This document shows positions 32,858-41,575 of a stretch of 64,000 nucleotides of DNA, piece after piece (within the stretch, counting starts at the first letter, position 1; every line of letters begins with the position of its first letter). The stretch spans positions 1-64,000 of the forward strand of contig CAIJPE010000320.1 in assembly GCA_903822435.1 (NCBI GenBank), in the 5' to 3' direction. The DNA comes from an uncultured beta proteobacterium (GTDB lineage: Bacteria > Pseudomonadota > Gammaproteobacteria > Burkholderiales > Burkholderiaceae_C). The notes below the pieces were generated by a model. The model was not told where the DNA came from and did no database searches. It was given only the letters and a program-made list of their open reading frames with translations. Both the position numbers and the translations under genes were made by a program.

Positions 32858-32878
32858 GGCCGCGCCGTGGGCGCGCGG

Positions 32879-35002
32879 TCAGCCGCGCAGGCCCGCCAGG
32901 TCCAGCAGGAAGGCGTACTGGCGGGCGTATTCCGACAGCGCCTCGAAGCGGCCCGAAGCCCCGCCGTGGCCGGCTTCCATGTTGACGTGCAGCAGCAGCG
33001 GGTTGGCGTCGGTCTTGGTCGCGCGCAGCCGGGCCACGAACTTGGCCGGCTCGAAGTACTGCACCTGCGAGTCCCACAGGCCGGTGGTGACCAGCAGGGC
33101 CGGGTAGGCCTGCGCGCGGATGTTGTCGTAGGGCGAGTACGACAGCAGGTAGTCGTAGGCGGCCTTCTCGCGCGGATCGCCCCATTGCGTCCACTCATTG
33201 GCCGTCAGGGGGATCGTCTCGTCGAGCATGGTGGTCACCACGTCGACGAAGGGCACGTCCATGACGATGCCGCGGAAGGGCAGCCCGCCGGGCTGGCCGG
33301 ACTGGTTGGCCACCACCCCCATCAACAAGCCACCAGCCGAGCCGCCGCTGGCATACAACCGGTCGGGCGCGCCCCAGCCGGCCACCAGCAGGCCGCGCGT
33401 GGCATCGATGAAGTCCTCGAAGCTGTGGTGCTTGTTCATCAAGCGACCGTCCTCATACCAGGCCTCACCGAGTTCGGCGCCGCCGCGCACGTGGGCCAGG
33501 GCCACCACGAAGCCGCGGTCGAGCAGGCTGGCCCGGGTGGACGAGAACTCCGGGTCGTAGGACAGGCCGTAGGCGCCGTAGCCGATCACCAGCAGCGGTG
33601 CCTTGCCGTGCGGCCGGGCCTTGTCCCGGCGCCAGGCCACGGTCACCGGAATGCGCTGGCCGTCGCGGGCGGGTGCCCACAGCCGCTCGGTGGCGTAGAG
33701 CTCGGTCTGGTAGCCGGGCACCGGGCGCGTCTTGCGCAGCAGCGAAGTGCCGTCGGCCAGGTGCAGGTCATGGGTGGCCTGCGGCAACACCATCGAGGTC
33801 ACCTCATAGCGCAGGTGCGCCGCGGCCGGGTCGCAGTTCTCGCCCAGCGTGACGGTGGCCCCCGCCTGTGCCGCGATCGGGCGCGAGCCGCCTGGCCCGA
33901 GCAGCCGCACCCGCAGGTCGGCCTCCACGCGCTCTTCCACCGCGATGCAGCGGTCCATCAACACGAAGTCTTCCAGCGTGGCGTGTTCGCGGCCGGGCAC
34001 CAGCGTGCGCCACAGGCTGCGCACGTCGGGCGCGCCGTCGGGGGCGCTGACCAGCTTGAAGTTCAACGCGTCTTCGTTGGTGCGGATCACCCAGCGCCCG
34101 GCCAGATGGTCGGCCGAATGGCGCACGCCTTCCTTGCGGGCCAGCACCACGCGGGGCGGTGCCATGGGCTTGCGGGCGGGCACGGCCAGCGTCTCGGCCG
34201 TGTCGGTGCCCTGCACGCTGATCACGACGTATTCGCGCGAGGCGCTTTCGCCCAGCCCGACGAAGAGGGTGTCGTCGGCTTCTTCGTACACCTTCACGTC
34301 GTCGGCGGCGGGCGTGCCCAGCACGTGGCGGTACACGAGCCCGCTCTGCAGCGTCACGGGGTCTTGCAGGATGTAGAAGACGGTGCGGTTGTCGGCCGCC
34401 CAGGCCACGTCCTCGAGCACGCCCGGCACCTCGTCGGGCAACACCTGCCCGGTCTTCAGGCTGCGAAAGCGCAGGGTGTGGATGCGCCGGCCCCCGGTGT
34501 CCTCGGTCCAGGCCAACAGCTTGCCGTCAGGGCTGGTGGCAGCCGCGCCCACCTGGTAAAAGGCCTGACCGGCGGCCCGGGCGGGCTGGTCCAGCACCAC
34601 CTGCCGGGGCGCGCGGGGGTCGGGCCGCTCGGGGCCTCCGCGCTGGCGCATGAGCACGGGGTATTCGGCGCCGGACTGGTACTCGGTCCAGGTCCACCAG
34701 CCGTGGTCATAGACGGGCGGCGTGCTGTCGTCCTCCTGGATGCGCGACCGCATCTCGCGCACCAGTTGCTCTTCCAGGCCCGCCAGGGGCGCCATGGCGG
34801 CAGCGGTGAAGGCGTTCTCGGCCCCCAGGTAGGCCAGGATCTCGGGCCGCTTGGTCTTGGGGTCGTCGTCGCGCAGCCAGTGGTAGGGGTCGTCGCGCTC
34901 GCCGTGCGGGCTCTGGACGACGTGGGGCACGCGCGCGGCCACGGGCGGGCCGGCGGGCGGGGCGGCAGATGGCGTGGGCAGGATCATCGACGCGGTGGAC
35001 AT
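32879..35002 (-). CDS. ptrB: Oligopeptidase B-like serine peptidase (family S9A)
   Basis: A 707-residue cytosolic peptidase of the prolyl-oligopeptidase clan, most like oligopeptidase B, which cuts short peptides after Arg or Lys. The beta-propeller half (about 1-430) starts with SPHGERDDPYHWLRDDD; the alpha/beta-hydrolase half has LVIGYGAYGLSYDPEFSSTR, VVALAHVRGGAELGEAWYED, and the nucleophile YASGGSAGGLLMG (Ser555), with Asp644 in GLWDSQVQYFEP and His679 in NMEAGHGGASG. Spacing and length match E. coli PtrB. The start is ATG 35002. It stands alone between mltB and a small exported protein. Confidence 0.93.
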   Translation of the reverse strand: MSTASMILPTPSAAPPAGPPVAARVPHVVQSPHGERDDPYHWLRDDDPKTKRPEILAYLGAENAFTAAAMAPLAGLEEQLVREMRSRIQEDDSTPPVYDHGWWTWTEYQSGAEYPVLMRQRGGPERPDPRAPRQVVLDQPARAAGQAFYQVGAAATSPDGKLLAWTEDTGGRRIHTLRFRSLKTGQVLPDEVPGVLEDVAWAADNRTVFYILQDPVTLQSGLVYRHVLGTPAADDVKVYEEADDTLFVGLGESASREYVVISVQGTDTAETLAVPARKPMAPPRVVLARKEGVRHSADHLAGRWVIRTNEDALNFKLVSAPDGAPDVRSLWRTLVPGREHATLEDFVLMDRCIAVEERVEADLRVRLLGPGGSRPIAAQAGATVTLGENCDPAAAHLRYEVTSMVLPQATHDLHLADGTSLLRKTRPVPGYQTELYATERLWAPARDGQRIPVTVAWRRDKARPHGKAPLLVIGYGAYGLSYDPEFSSTRASLLDRGFVVALAHVRGGAELGEAWYEDGRLMNKHHSFEDFIDATRGLLVAGWGAPDRLYASGGSAGGLLMGVVANQSGQPGGLPFRGIVMDVPFVDVVTTMLDETIPLTANEWTQWGDPREKAAYDYLLSYSPYDNIRAQAYPALLVTTGLWDSQVQYFEPAKFVARLRATKTDANPLLLHVNMEAGHGGASGRFEALSEYARQYAFLLDLAGLRG

Positions 35003-35139
35003 GCAAACAGGGGCGGACCGATGATAGGCGGCAGGTCAACCGGCCCGGTGGTGCTGGCGTTCTAGTCCCAAGCCCGGCACGAGCCGCGGCCGCTCAGCGG
35101 ATTCGGAGCCTCACGAATTCGGATGCAAGGACCATGAAC

Positions 35140-35340
35140 ATGACCAAGAACCTCCTCGTTGCCGCTGTGCTGTCGACCGCTGCGGCCTTCGCCTTCGCCC
35201 AGACCCCGGCCACCCCGGCGGCTGCCGCCCCGGCCATGCCCTCTGCCACCGCCACCACCCCGGCCATCCAGACGGCCAAGGCCGGCGCCAAGAAGCACAA
35301 GAAGCACGGCAAGAAGGCGGCCAAGGCCGCAGCGAAGTGA
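35140..35340 (+). CDS. Small exported Lys/Ala/His-rich protein
   Basis: A 66-residue exported protein: AAGGA ribosome-binding site 8 nt before ATG 35140 (ATG 35134 is too close), signal peptide (LLVAAVLSTAAAFAFAQ, about 4-21), then Ala/Pro/Thr-rich sequence and a strongly basic tail (AGAKKHKKHGKKAAKAAAK). Mature peptide is about 45 residues with no cysteine. Similar short Lys/Ala-rich exported proteins occur across Burkholderiales without known function; the basic tail could bind lipopolysaccharide, nucleic acid or metal through its histidines. It is monocistronic: an extragenic repeat and a strong terminator follow. Confidence 0.75.
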   Translation: MTKNLLVAAVLSTAAAFAFAQTPATPAAAAPAMPSATATTPAIQTAKAGAKKHKKHGKKAAKAAAK

Positions 35341-35360
35341 GCCCCCGGGCTCGCTAGCGC

Positions 35361-35425
35361 TCGCCACCCCCCGAGGGGGTCGTCCACCTGCGGCCCGGCA
35401 AAGCCGGTTCCGCGGCGGGAGGCTT
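35361..35425. repeat. REP-like extragenic palindromic element
   Basis: Two palindromes in an untranslated spacer: ACCCCCCGAGGGGGT (35366-35380) and CCGGCAAAGCCGG (35395-35407), then TTCCGCGGCGGG. Elements with this CCCCCGAGGGGG core followed by a CGGCAAAGCCGG hairpin are common between genes in Burkholderiales from memory. Only this one copy lies in the window. Confidence 0.5.
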
Positions 35426-35458
35426 GAATGGGGCTGGTGGTGGGGCGCTATGGGAAAG

Positions 35459-35481
35459 AGCCGGCTTGCGCCGGCTTTTTT
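35459..35481 (+). terminator. Strong Rho-independent terminator, probably bidirectional
   Basis: AGCCGGC-TTGC-GCCGGCT forms a perfect 7-bp stem followed by TTTTTT (35476-35481), the classic form on the plus strand for the small exported protein. On the minus strand the hairpin follows the alpha-E gene stop at once and is succeeded by CTCTTTCC, so it can serve that cluster too. Confidence 0.85.
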
Positions 35482-36446
35482 CATGCGGCCATGGGAACGA
35501 GGAAGTCCGTGCTGATGCCCACGCCGATGTCGTTGACGCGGTCGAGGAACTCGGTCAGGTAGGCGTGCAGGCCAGTGGCCAGGATCTCGTCGATGCGGCC
35601 GTACTGCAGGTCCGAGCGCAGGCGGCCGGCGCGGCGAAGGGTTTCGCCGCTCTGTTCGTTGGCCACGAGGGTCAGGTTCGTCACCGCCTCGTTCATGCAG
35701 GCGGCCAGCGAGCGCGGCATGTCGGGGCGCAGGATCAGCAGCTCGGCCACCTTTTCAGGGTGGATCACGTTGCGGTAGACCTTGCGGTAGATCTCGAAGC
35801 CCGAGACCGACCGCAGGATCGCGCTCCAGTGGTAAAAGTCGATCTCCATGCCTTCCTTGGAAGCTCCCGGGCCGAAGTAATCGCCACCAGCCAGGGCCTG
35901 GAACTTGACGTCGAGCAGGCGCGCCGTGTTGTCGGCCCGCTCCAGGAAGGTTCCGATGCGCAGGAAATGCAGCGCCTCGTCCATCAGCATGGTGCCCACC
36001 GTCACGCCGCGGCTCTGGTGCGAGCGAATCTTCACCCACTCGAAGAAGGCGCTCGGGTCGCGATCGAAGGCAGTCTCGCGCAGCAGGCGGTTGAACTCCA
36101 GCCAGGTCTGGTTCTGCGTTTCCCACACTTCGGTGGTCAGGGCGCCGCGCACGGCCCGGGCGTTTTCGCGGGCCGCCCGCAGGCACGCCACGATGCTGGA
36201 CGGGTTGGTCTCGTCGCGCACCATGAAGTCCATGACGCTGCGCGCACTGACCTCCTGGTACTTCTGCGAGAAGGCCCAGGTCAGCTCGCTGATGGACAGC
36301 AGGCCGCGCCAGCCCTGCTCGGCCGTGTCGGCGGACTGCGGCAACAGCGAGGTCTGGTAGTTGACGTCCAGCATCCGGGCGGTGTTTTCGGCCCGCTCCA
36401 TGTAGCGGGCCATCCAGAAGAGGTGGTCGGCGGTGCGTGAAAGCAT
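35481..36446 (-). CDS. Alpha-E domain protein (DUF403)
   Basis: A 321-residue all-helical alpha-E protein, the last gene of a five-gene cluster. It begins MLSRTADHLFWMARYMERAE, the family signature, followed by NTARMLDVNYQTSLLP; a second hallmark, FLERADNTARLLDVKFQAL, sits around residues 185-203. Alpha-E domains accompany circularly permuted ATP-grasp proteins, separately or fused, and are thought to bind or hold the peptide substrate or product. It follows the ATP-grasp gene by 27 bp. No catalytic residues are known for the family. The cluster 41576-45133 and 38953-41550 carries the fused version. Confidence 0.92.
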   Translation of the reverse strand: MLSRTADHLFWMARYMERAENTARMLDVNYQTSLLPQSADTAEQGWRGLLSISELTWAFSQKYQEVSARSVMDFMVRDETNPSSIVACLRAARENARAVRGALTTEVWETQNQTWLEFNRLLRETAFDRDPSAFFEWVKIRSHQSRGVTVGTMLMDEALHFLRIGTFLERADNTARLLDVKFQALAGGDYFGPGASKEGMEIDFYHWSAILRSVSGFEIYRKVYRNVIHPEKVAELLILRPDMPRSLAACMNEAVTNLTLVANEQSGETLRRAGRLRSDLQYGRIDEILATGLHAYLTEFLDRVNDIGVGISTDFLVPMAA

Positions 36447-36473
36447 GTTGAGTCCCTCGCGTCGGGGTTGGGC

Positions 36474-37910
36474 CTAGTCTTCCAGTACCCAGGTGTCCTT
36501 GGTGCCCCCGCCCTGCGACGAGTTGACCACCAGGGAGCCTTCCTTCAGCGCCACGCGCGTCAGGCCGCCCGGCACCATCTGCACCGTGGTGCCCGAGAGC
36601 ACGAAGGGCCGCAGGTCGATGTGCCGCGGCGCGATGCCGCTTTCGACGAAGGTCGGGCAGGTGGACAGCGACAACGTCGGCTGGGCGATGTAGTTGGTGG
36701 GGTTGGCCTCGACCACCTTCTTGAAGTCGGCGATCTCCGCCTTGGTCGCGGCCGGGCCCACGAGCATGCCGTAGCCCCCCGCGCCGTGCACTTCCTTGAC
36801 CACCAACTCGCCCATGTGGTCGAGCACGTACTTCAGGTCGTCGGCCTCGCGGCACAGGTAGGTGGGCACGTTGTTGAGGATCGGCTTCTCGCCCAGGTAG
36901 AACTCGATCATCTTGGGCACGTACGGATAGATGCTCTTGTCGTCGGCGATGCCGGTGCCCACCGCATTGCACAAGCTGATGTTGCCGGCGCGGTAGACAT
37001 CGATCAGGCCGGCACAGCCCAACGTGCTGTCCGGACGGAAGACCTTGGGGTCGAGGAAGTCGTCGTCCACCCGGCGGTAGATCACGTCGACCCGCTTGGG
37101 ACCCTGCGTGGTGCGCATGTAGACGAAGCCGCCTCGCACCATGAGGTCCTGCCCCTCGACCAGTTCCACGCCCATCTGCTGGGCCAGGAAGGCGTGCTCG
37201 AAATAGGCGCTGTTGTACATGCCCGGGGTAAGCACGACGACGGTCGGCTCGTTGACACCGGCCGGCGCCACGGCGCGCAGGGTCTCCAGCAACAGGTCGG
37301 GGTAATGGGCCACCGGCGCGATGCGGTGCATGCTGAAGAGGTCGGGAAACAACCGCATCATCATCTTGCGGTTTTCCAGCATGTAGCTCACGCCGCTGGG
37401 CACGCGCAGGTTGTCTTCCAGCACGTAGTAGTCGCCCGTGCCGTCGGCATTGCCGGCGCGCACGATGTCCACCCCTGAAATATGCGAATAGACGTTGCCC
37501 GGTACCGAGACGCCCATCATCTCGGCCCGGAACTGGGCGTTGTTCAGCACCTGCTCCGAGGGCACGATCCCGGCCTTGAGGATCTCCTGGCCGTGGTAGA
37601 CGTCGTGCAGGAAGCGGTTGAGCGCCGTGACGCGCTGGCGCAGCCCGGCCTCCATGGCCGTCCACTCGTGCTTGGGGATGACCCGCGGGATCAGGTCGAA
37701 GGGGATCAGCCGCTCGGTGCCCGAACCGTCCTCGTCCTTGGCGCCGTACACCGCGAAGGTGATCCCGACGCGGCGGAAGATCATCTCGGCCTCTTCGCGC
37801 CGGGCCTGCATGGCCTCGCGCGGCTGCCGGTCGAGCCAGCGCTCGTAGACCTGGTACTGGTCGCGCACCCCCTGGGCCGCGGTGAGCATTTCGTCGAAGG
37901 CCGACTTCAT
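36474..37910 (-). CDS. Circularly permuted ATP-grasp type 2 protein (DUF404/DUF407)
   Basis: A 478-residue ATP-grasp-fold enzyme predicted to form an amide or peptide bond at the cost of ATP. The start at ATG 37910 (MKSAFDEML) drops an 11-residue in-frame extension. Signatures include IPFDLIPRVIPKHEWTAMEA, FLHDVYHGQEILKAGIVPSE, GVDIVRAGNADGTGDYYVLE, then EDNLRVPSGVSYMLENRKMM and LVEGQDLMVRGGFVYMRTTQ. ATP-binding Lys/Glu-bearing segments ELVVKEVHGAGGYGMLVGP and PTFVESGIAPRHIDLRPFVL follow near the end. The gene sits between a transglutaminase-like gene and the alpha-E gene, the standard arrangement, and is probably in one transcript with both. The acceptor is not known. Confidence 0.93.
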   Translation of the reverse strand: MKSAFDEMLTAAQGVRDQYQVYERWLDRQPREAMQARREEAEMIFRRVGITFAVYGAKDEDGSGTERLIPFDLIPRVIPKHEWTAMEAGLRQRVTALNRFLHDVYHGQEILKAGIVPSEQVLNNAQFRAEMMGVSVPGNVYSHISGVDIVRAGNADGTGDYYVLEDNLRVPSGVSYMLENRKMMMRLFPDLFSMHRIAPVAHYPDLLLETLRAVAPAGVNEPTVVVLTPGMYNSAYFEHAFLAQQMGVELVEGQDLMVRGGFVYMRTTQGPKRVDVIYRRVDDDFLDPKVFRPDSTLGCAGLIDVYRAGNISLCNAVGTGIADDKSIYPYVPKMIEFYLGEKPILNNVPTYLCREADDLKYVLDHMGELVVKEVHGAGGYGMLVGPAATKAEIADFKKVVEANPTNYIAQPTLSLSTCPTFVESGIAPRHIDLRPFVLSGTTVQMVPGGLTRVALKEGSLVVNSSQGGGTKDTWVLED

Positions 37911-37936
37911 GGTGTGGTGCTCCGCATTGCGTATCT

Positions 37937-38956
37937 CTAGCAACTCGCGTTCCGGGGTCTATCGAACCCTGCCGACTGCGATTGCTGCTGGGAGGCCGAG
38001 CCCCCCCGGGAAGAGTCGGCGCCCTGGTGCTGTACCGACCCGCTGACCCCGCTGCCTTCGACCACCCGGGTGCTGACACCCACCGACAACGTGTGCTTGC
38101 CCCCGCCGCGGATCACGCCGCGCAGGGGGGTGACATCGCCAAAATCGCGCCCCACGGCCACGCGCACGTGGCCACTGCCGGGAACGACGGCATTGGTGGG
38201 GTCCAGGTCCAGCCAGCCGTCCGCCGGCACGCCCGGCGTGCCCGGGCACCAGACCTGGACCCAGGCGTGGGACGCATCGGCGCCCTGCATCGCCGCGCCG
38301 CCCTCGGGCGCGTGGGTCAGCAAGTACCCGCTGACGTATCGCACGGGCAGGCCGAGCATGCGCAAGGCGCCGGCCATCAGGTGTGCGAAGTCCTGGCAAA
38401 CGCCGCGCTTTTCGGCCCACACCTTGCGCAGCGGGGTGTCGACGGTGGTGCTCAGACTCTCGTAGGTGAAGTCGGCGTGGATGCGCTCCATCAGCTCGAT
38501 GGCCGCGGCCGCCACCGCGCGGCCGGGCCGGAAGGAGCGTGCGGCGTACTCGCGCAGCACGGCCAGGCGCGGCACGAAGGGCGAAGGCAGGGCAAATTCG
38601 ACATTGGGCTCGAAGGGCGAGCGCGCCACGTAGCGCAGGCCGGCGGCCACGCGGTCCCAGGGCGGCGAGCCCAGCGGCTCCAGGTCGGCAAAGCGAGGCG
38701 CCAGGCGCACCCGGCTGAAGGCCCGCACGCGCAGGTGATGGTGCGGCTGGGCCAGGCTGAAGTAGCGCTCGGCGTTGCCGTGCACGTCGATGCCGTCTCG
38801 GCTCTGGCCGGGGGCGGGCTCGATGTCCAGGTCGAAGGCGAGCAGTTGCTGGTGGGCATCGGCCAGCGGCTGCAGGTGCGCAAGATGGTGCGCGAGCGAG
38901 ACCGGCGCGGCATAGTCGTACCGGGTCTCGTGGGACACCTCGAGCACGACCGTCAT
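37937..38956 (-). CDS. Transglutaminase-like protein of the ATP-grasp cluster
   Basis: A 339-residue cytosolic transglutaminase-like protein. The N-terminal beta domain (about 1-150) begins VVLEVSHETRYDYAAPVSLA, the bacterial transglutaminase N-region. The core has a full triad: EKRGVCQDFAHLMAGALR (Cys187), DASHAWVQVW (His230) and LDLDPTNAVV (Asp252). A Gly/Ser/Gln-rich tail (last 40 residues) is variable. It follows the ATP-grasp/alpha-E fusion gene by an ATGA overlap and precedes the stand-alone ATP-grasp by 26 bp. In this cluster type the cysteine enzyme is thought to hydrolyse or transfer the amide products of the ATP-grasp partner. Confidence 0.92.
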   Translation of the reverse strand: MTVVLEVSHETRYDYAAPVSLAHHLAHLQPLADAHQQLLAFDLDIEPAPGQSRDGIDVHGNAERYFSLAQPHHHLRVRAFSRVRLAPRFADLEPLGSPPWDRVAAGLRYVARSPFEPNVEFALPSPFVPRLAVLREYAARSFRPGRAVAAAAIELMERIHADFTYESLSTTVDTPLRKVWAEKRGVCQDFAHLMAGALRMLGLPVRYVSGYLLTHAPEGGAAMQGADASHAWVQVWCPGTPGVPADGWLDLDPTNAVVPGSGHVRVAVGRDFGDVTPLRGVIRGGGKHTLSVGVSTRVVEGSGVSGSVQHQGADSSRGGSASQQQSQSAGFDRPRNASC

Positions 38957-41550
38957 ACCCGTTGATCCATCCCGTGGGCCAGGGTGAAGAAGCGCTCGCT
39001 GACCCGGTCGGCCAACAGCGAAGCCCGCCTGGACAGCGAGCCCGACAAGGTGCGCAGCGCCTGCGCGATGGCGGCATCGTCGGCCCCGCGCAACGATTCG
39101 AGCGTCATCCCCGAGCCCTCGGCCGGCAGCAGCGCCAGCAGCGGCTGCAGCGTGTCGGGCTGGCCCGGGAGCTTGCCGAGTTCGGTGCGCAGCCGGCGCA
39201 GCACGCCGGCGAAGGCCCGTGGGTTGGCGCTGTCCAGCACCAGCAGGTCGGCCAGGGCCAGCACGTCTTCGTGGCGCTGGTAGCGGGCACGGAAGGTGAT
39301 GACGCTGTCGAAGAGCTCCAGCAGCAGCTCGATGCCGGCCACGCTGCCCAGGGCCTGGGCGTCGATGAAGGCGCGCAACCGTTCGGCCAGGCCGATCAGG
39401 CGTTCGAGCAGGCGGCCCACGGTGAGCAGGCGCCAGCCGTGGTCGCGGGTCATGCGGTCGGTCTGAGCGCCGGTGACCGCGGCCAGCTGCAAGGCCAGCC
39501 GGTCCAGCGCAGGCAGCACCTGCGCCAGGGTGGGCAGTTCGCCTTCGGGCACCTCCAGGCGCTTGGCGAAGTCCTCGCGCATCGAGCGGATCAGCCCCCA
39601 ATGCTCGGACGACAGCCGCTCGCGCAGGGCCATGGATGCCCGCTCGAGCGCACTGAGGTTGTAGGCCACGCTGGCCGTGCCTTCGGTGCCGTCCACGTCG
39701 GCCAGGCCGGCCAGCACGGCGCGCTCGAACAGGTGCGAGGACTGCACCAGCGTGGGCACGCCGGCCGGCGCCAGCCCGGTCTTGACGCCGATGGCCGACA
39801 GAGCATGCATCACCGGAGGCGGCGCGTCGTTGTCGGCATCGATCAGCATCAACGTGGCGCGGGCCAGCCGCACCAGCTGCTCGGTGCGTTCGGTGTAGCG
39901 GCCCAGCCAGAAGAGGTTTTCGCCGGTCCGGCTGGCGATGGGGCGCCGCCGCTGGGCGATGTCGTCGACCTGCAGCCGCTGCGGCAGCATCGAGAAGGTG
40001 TCCACCGGGCCGTCGGTCAGCACCCAGGTGTCCAGGCTCGTGCCGCCGCGCTGCATGCTGACGCTGCCGTCCTCGCGGCGGGCCACGCGGGTCATGCCAC
40101 CGGGCAGCACGTGCCAGTGGCCGCCGCCGTCGGCGATGGCGTACACACGCACCATCGCCGGGCGTGGTGTGAGGGCCCCTTCGCCCCAGATGGGCGCACG
40201 CGAAAACCGCAGCCGGCCCTGCACGCTCCAGGCATCGGGGTCTTCCTCGATGGCGGCATCGGCGGCGTCGCGCACCTGGGAGGTCCGCCCGGCGCCGGGG
40301 AAGGTGCTGCGCACGATCTTGTCGTCCAGCTGCCCCTTGGCGTTGCTCCAGGCAGCCTCTTCGCCGCACCACCACGTGGGCAGCGCAGGCAGGCGCAGGC
40401 TCTGCCCCATCAGGCGCTCGGCGATTCCGGGCATGAAGCCCTGGATCGCCGGCGACTCGAGGAAGGCACTGCCCAGGGCGTTGGCCATGACCACCGTGCC
40501 GGCACGGGCGGCCTGCAGCAGCCCGGGCACGCCCAGGGCGCTGTCGGGGCGCAGCTCCAGCGGGTCGCACCAGTCGTCGTCCAGCCGCCGCAGCACGCCA
40601 TGCACCGGCTCCAGGCCTTCGACGGTCTTCAGGTACAGGCGCTCGTCGCGCACCGTGAGGTCACCGCCTTCGACCAGCGGCACGCCCAGGTAGCGCGCCA
40701 GGTAGGCGTGCTCGAAGTAGGTCTCGCTGTAGGGGCCGGGCGTGAGCAGCACCAGGCGCGGCGTGAGACTGCCGCCCTTGCTGTGCGGAATCTGGCGCGC
40801 GCTGCCTTCCAGGGTGTCGAGCAAGCGGCGATAGCTGCTGGCAATGCGCTGCACGCGCAGGTCGCGGAAGGCCTCGGGGAACTGCCGGGCGATGACCAGC
40901 CGGTTGTGCAGCACGTAGCCCAGGCCCGACGGGCCCTGCGTGCGCTGCGCCACCTGCCACCAGCGGCCGTCCGGGCCGCGCGCCAGGTCGAAGGCGACGA
41001 TGAACAGGCGCAGCCCCGGCTCGCCGCCCTGCCCGCCCGGCGGTTCGGCACCCACCATCGGCCGCAGCCAGCCGGGGTGTCGCAACAGCAGCGCGGGCGG
41101 CAGCAAGCCTTCGTGCAGCAGGCGCTGAGGACCGTACAGGTCCGACAGCATGTGCTGCGACAACTCGGCCCGCTGGATGACGCCGGCCTCGATATTGGCC
41201 CAGTCGGCGGGCTCGATCAGCAGGGGCAGCAGTTCCAGCGACCAGGGCCGCGCCGACGCGCCGGGCTTGGCCGCATCGCTGAACACGTTGTGGGTGACGC
41301 CATCCAGCCGGATGCGCTGCTCGACCTGCTCGACCCGTCGGTCGAGGTCGCGGTCCACGTCGCCCGGCGACGGCGCTGGCGGCAGGGCCTGCGCAAAGCG
41401 CCGCCAGCTATCCCGCAGGCCACCGCCGGCCTCGCGCAGTTCGTCCCACACGCCCGCCTCGGCCGGCAGTGCGCGGCTGGCCAGGGTATGCGCTGCCGCG
41501 CCCCCCGGTGCCGGGGAGCGGTCGAACGGCAGCGGACTTTGGGAGGGCAC
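38953..41550 (-). CDS. Circularly permuted ATP-grasp / alpha-E fusion protein
   Basis: An 865-residue fusion of the two partner families of the cluster. Residues about 70-520 form the permuted ATP-grasp part, with VTHNVFSDAAKPGASARPWS, LSQHMLSDLYGPQRLLHEGL, GLGYVLHNRLVIARQFPEAF and LVEGGDLTVRDERLYLKTVE, parallel to the stand-alone protein. Residues about 535-850 are the alpha-E part, opening with SRTGENLFWLGRYTERTEQL. The end overlaps the smaller transglutaminase gene by ATGA. The window thus encodes two such sets: one split (ATP-grasp, alpha-E) and one fused, which suggests either two reactions or a paired complex. A variable Pro/Ala-rich N-terminus of about 45 residues precedes the domain. 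Confidence 0.92.
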   Translation of the reverse strand: MPSQSPLPFDRSPAPGGAAAHTLASRALPAEAGVWDELREAGGGLRDSWRRFAQALPPAPSPGDVDRDLDRRVEQVEQRIRLDGVTHNVFSDAAKPGASARPWSLELLPLLIEPADWANIEAGVIQRAELSQHMLSDLYGPQRLLHEGLLPPALLLRHPGWLRPMVGAEPPGGQGGEPGLRLFIVAFDLARGPDGRWWQVAQRTQGPSGLGYVLHNRLVIARQFPEAFRDLRVQRIASSYRRLLDTLEGSARQIPHSKGGSLTPRLVLLTPGPYSETYFEHAYLARYLGVPLVEGGDLTVRDERLYLKTVEGLEPVHGVLRRLDDDWCDPLELRPDSALGVPGLLQAARAGTVVMANALGSAFLESPAIQGFMPGIAERLMGQSLRLPALPTWWCGEEAAWSNAKGQLDDKIVRSTFPGAGRTSQVRDAADAAIEEDPDAWSVQGRLRFSRAPIWGEGALTPRPAMVRVYAIADGGGHWHVLPGGMTRVARREDGSVSMQRGGTSLDTWVLTDGPVDTFSMLPQRLQVDDIAQRRRPIASRTGENLFWLGRYTERTEQLVRLARATLMLIDADNDAPPPVMHALSAIGVKTGLAPAGVPTLVQSSHLFERAVLAGLADVDGTEGTASVAYNLSALERASMALRERLSSEHWGLIRSMREDFAKRLEVPEGELPTLAQVLPALDRLALQLAAVTGAQTDRMTRDHGWRLLTVGRLLERLIGLAERLRAFIDAQALGSVAGIELLLELFDSVITFRARYQRHEDVLALADLLVLDSANPRAFAGVLRRLRTELGKLPGQPDTLQPLLALLPAEGSGMTLESLRGADDAAIAQALRTLSGSLSRRASLLADRVSERFFTLAHGMDQRV

Positions 41551-41575
41551 GGCCCTTCAGTGTGACATCACCGCG

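Noticed and set aside
38962-41565. An 867-codon plus-strand frame opposite the ATP-grasp/alpha-E fusion
   Set aside because: Shadow of the minus-strand gene, same length and no recognisable domain.
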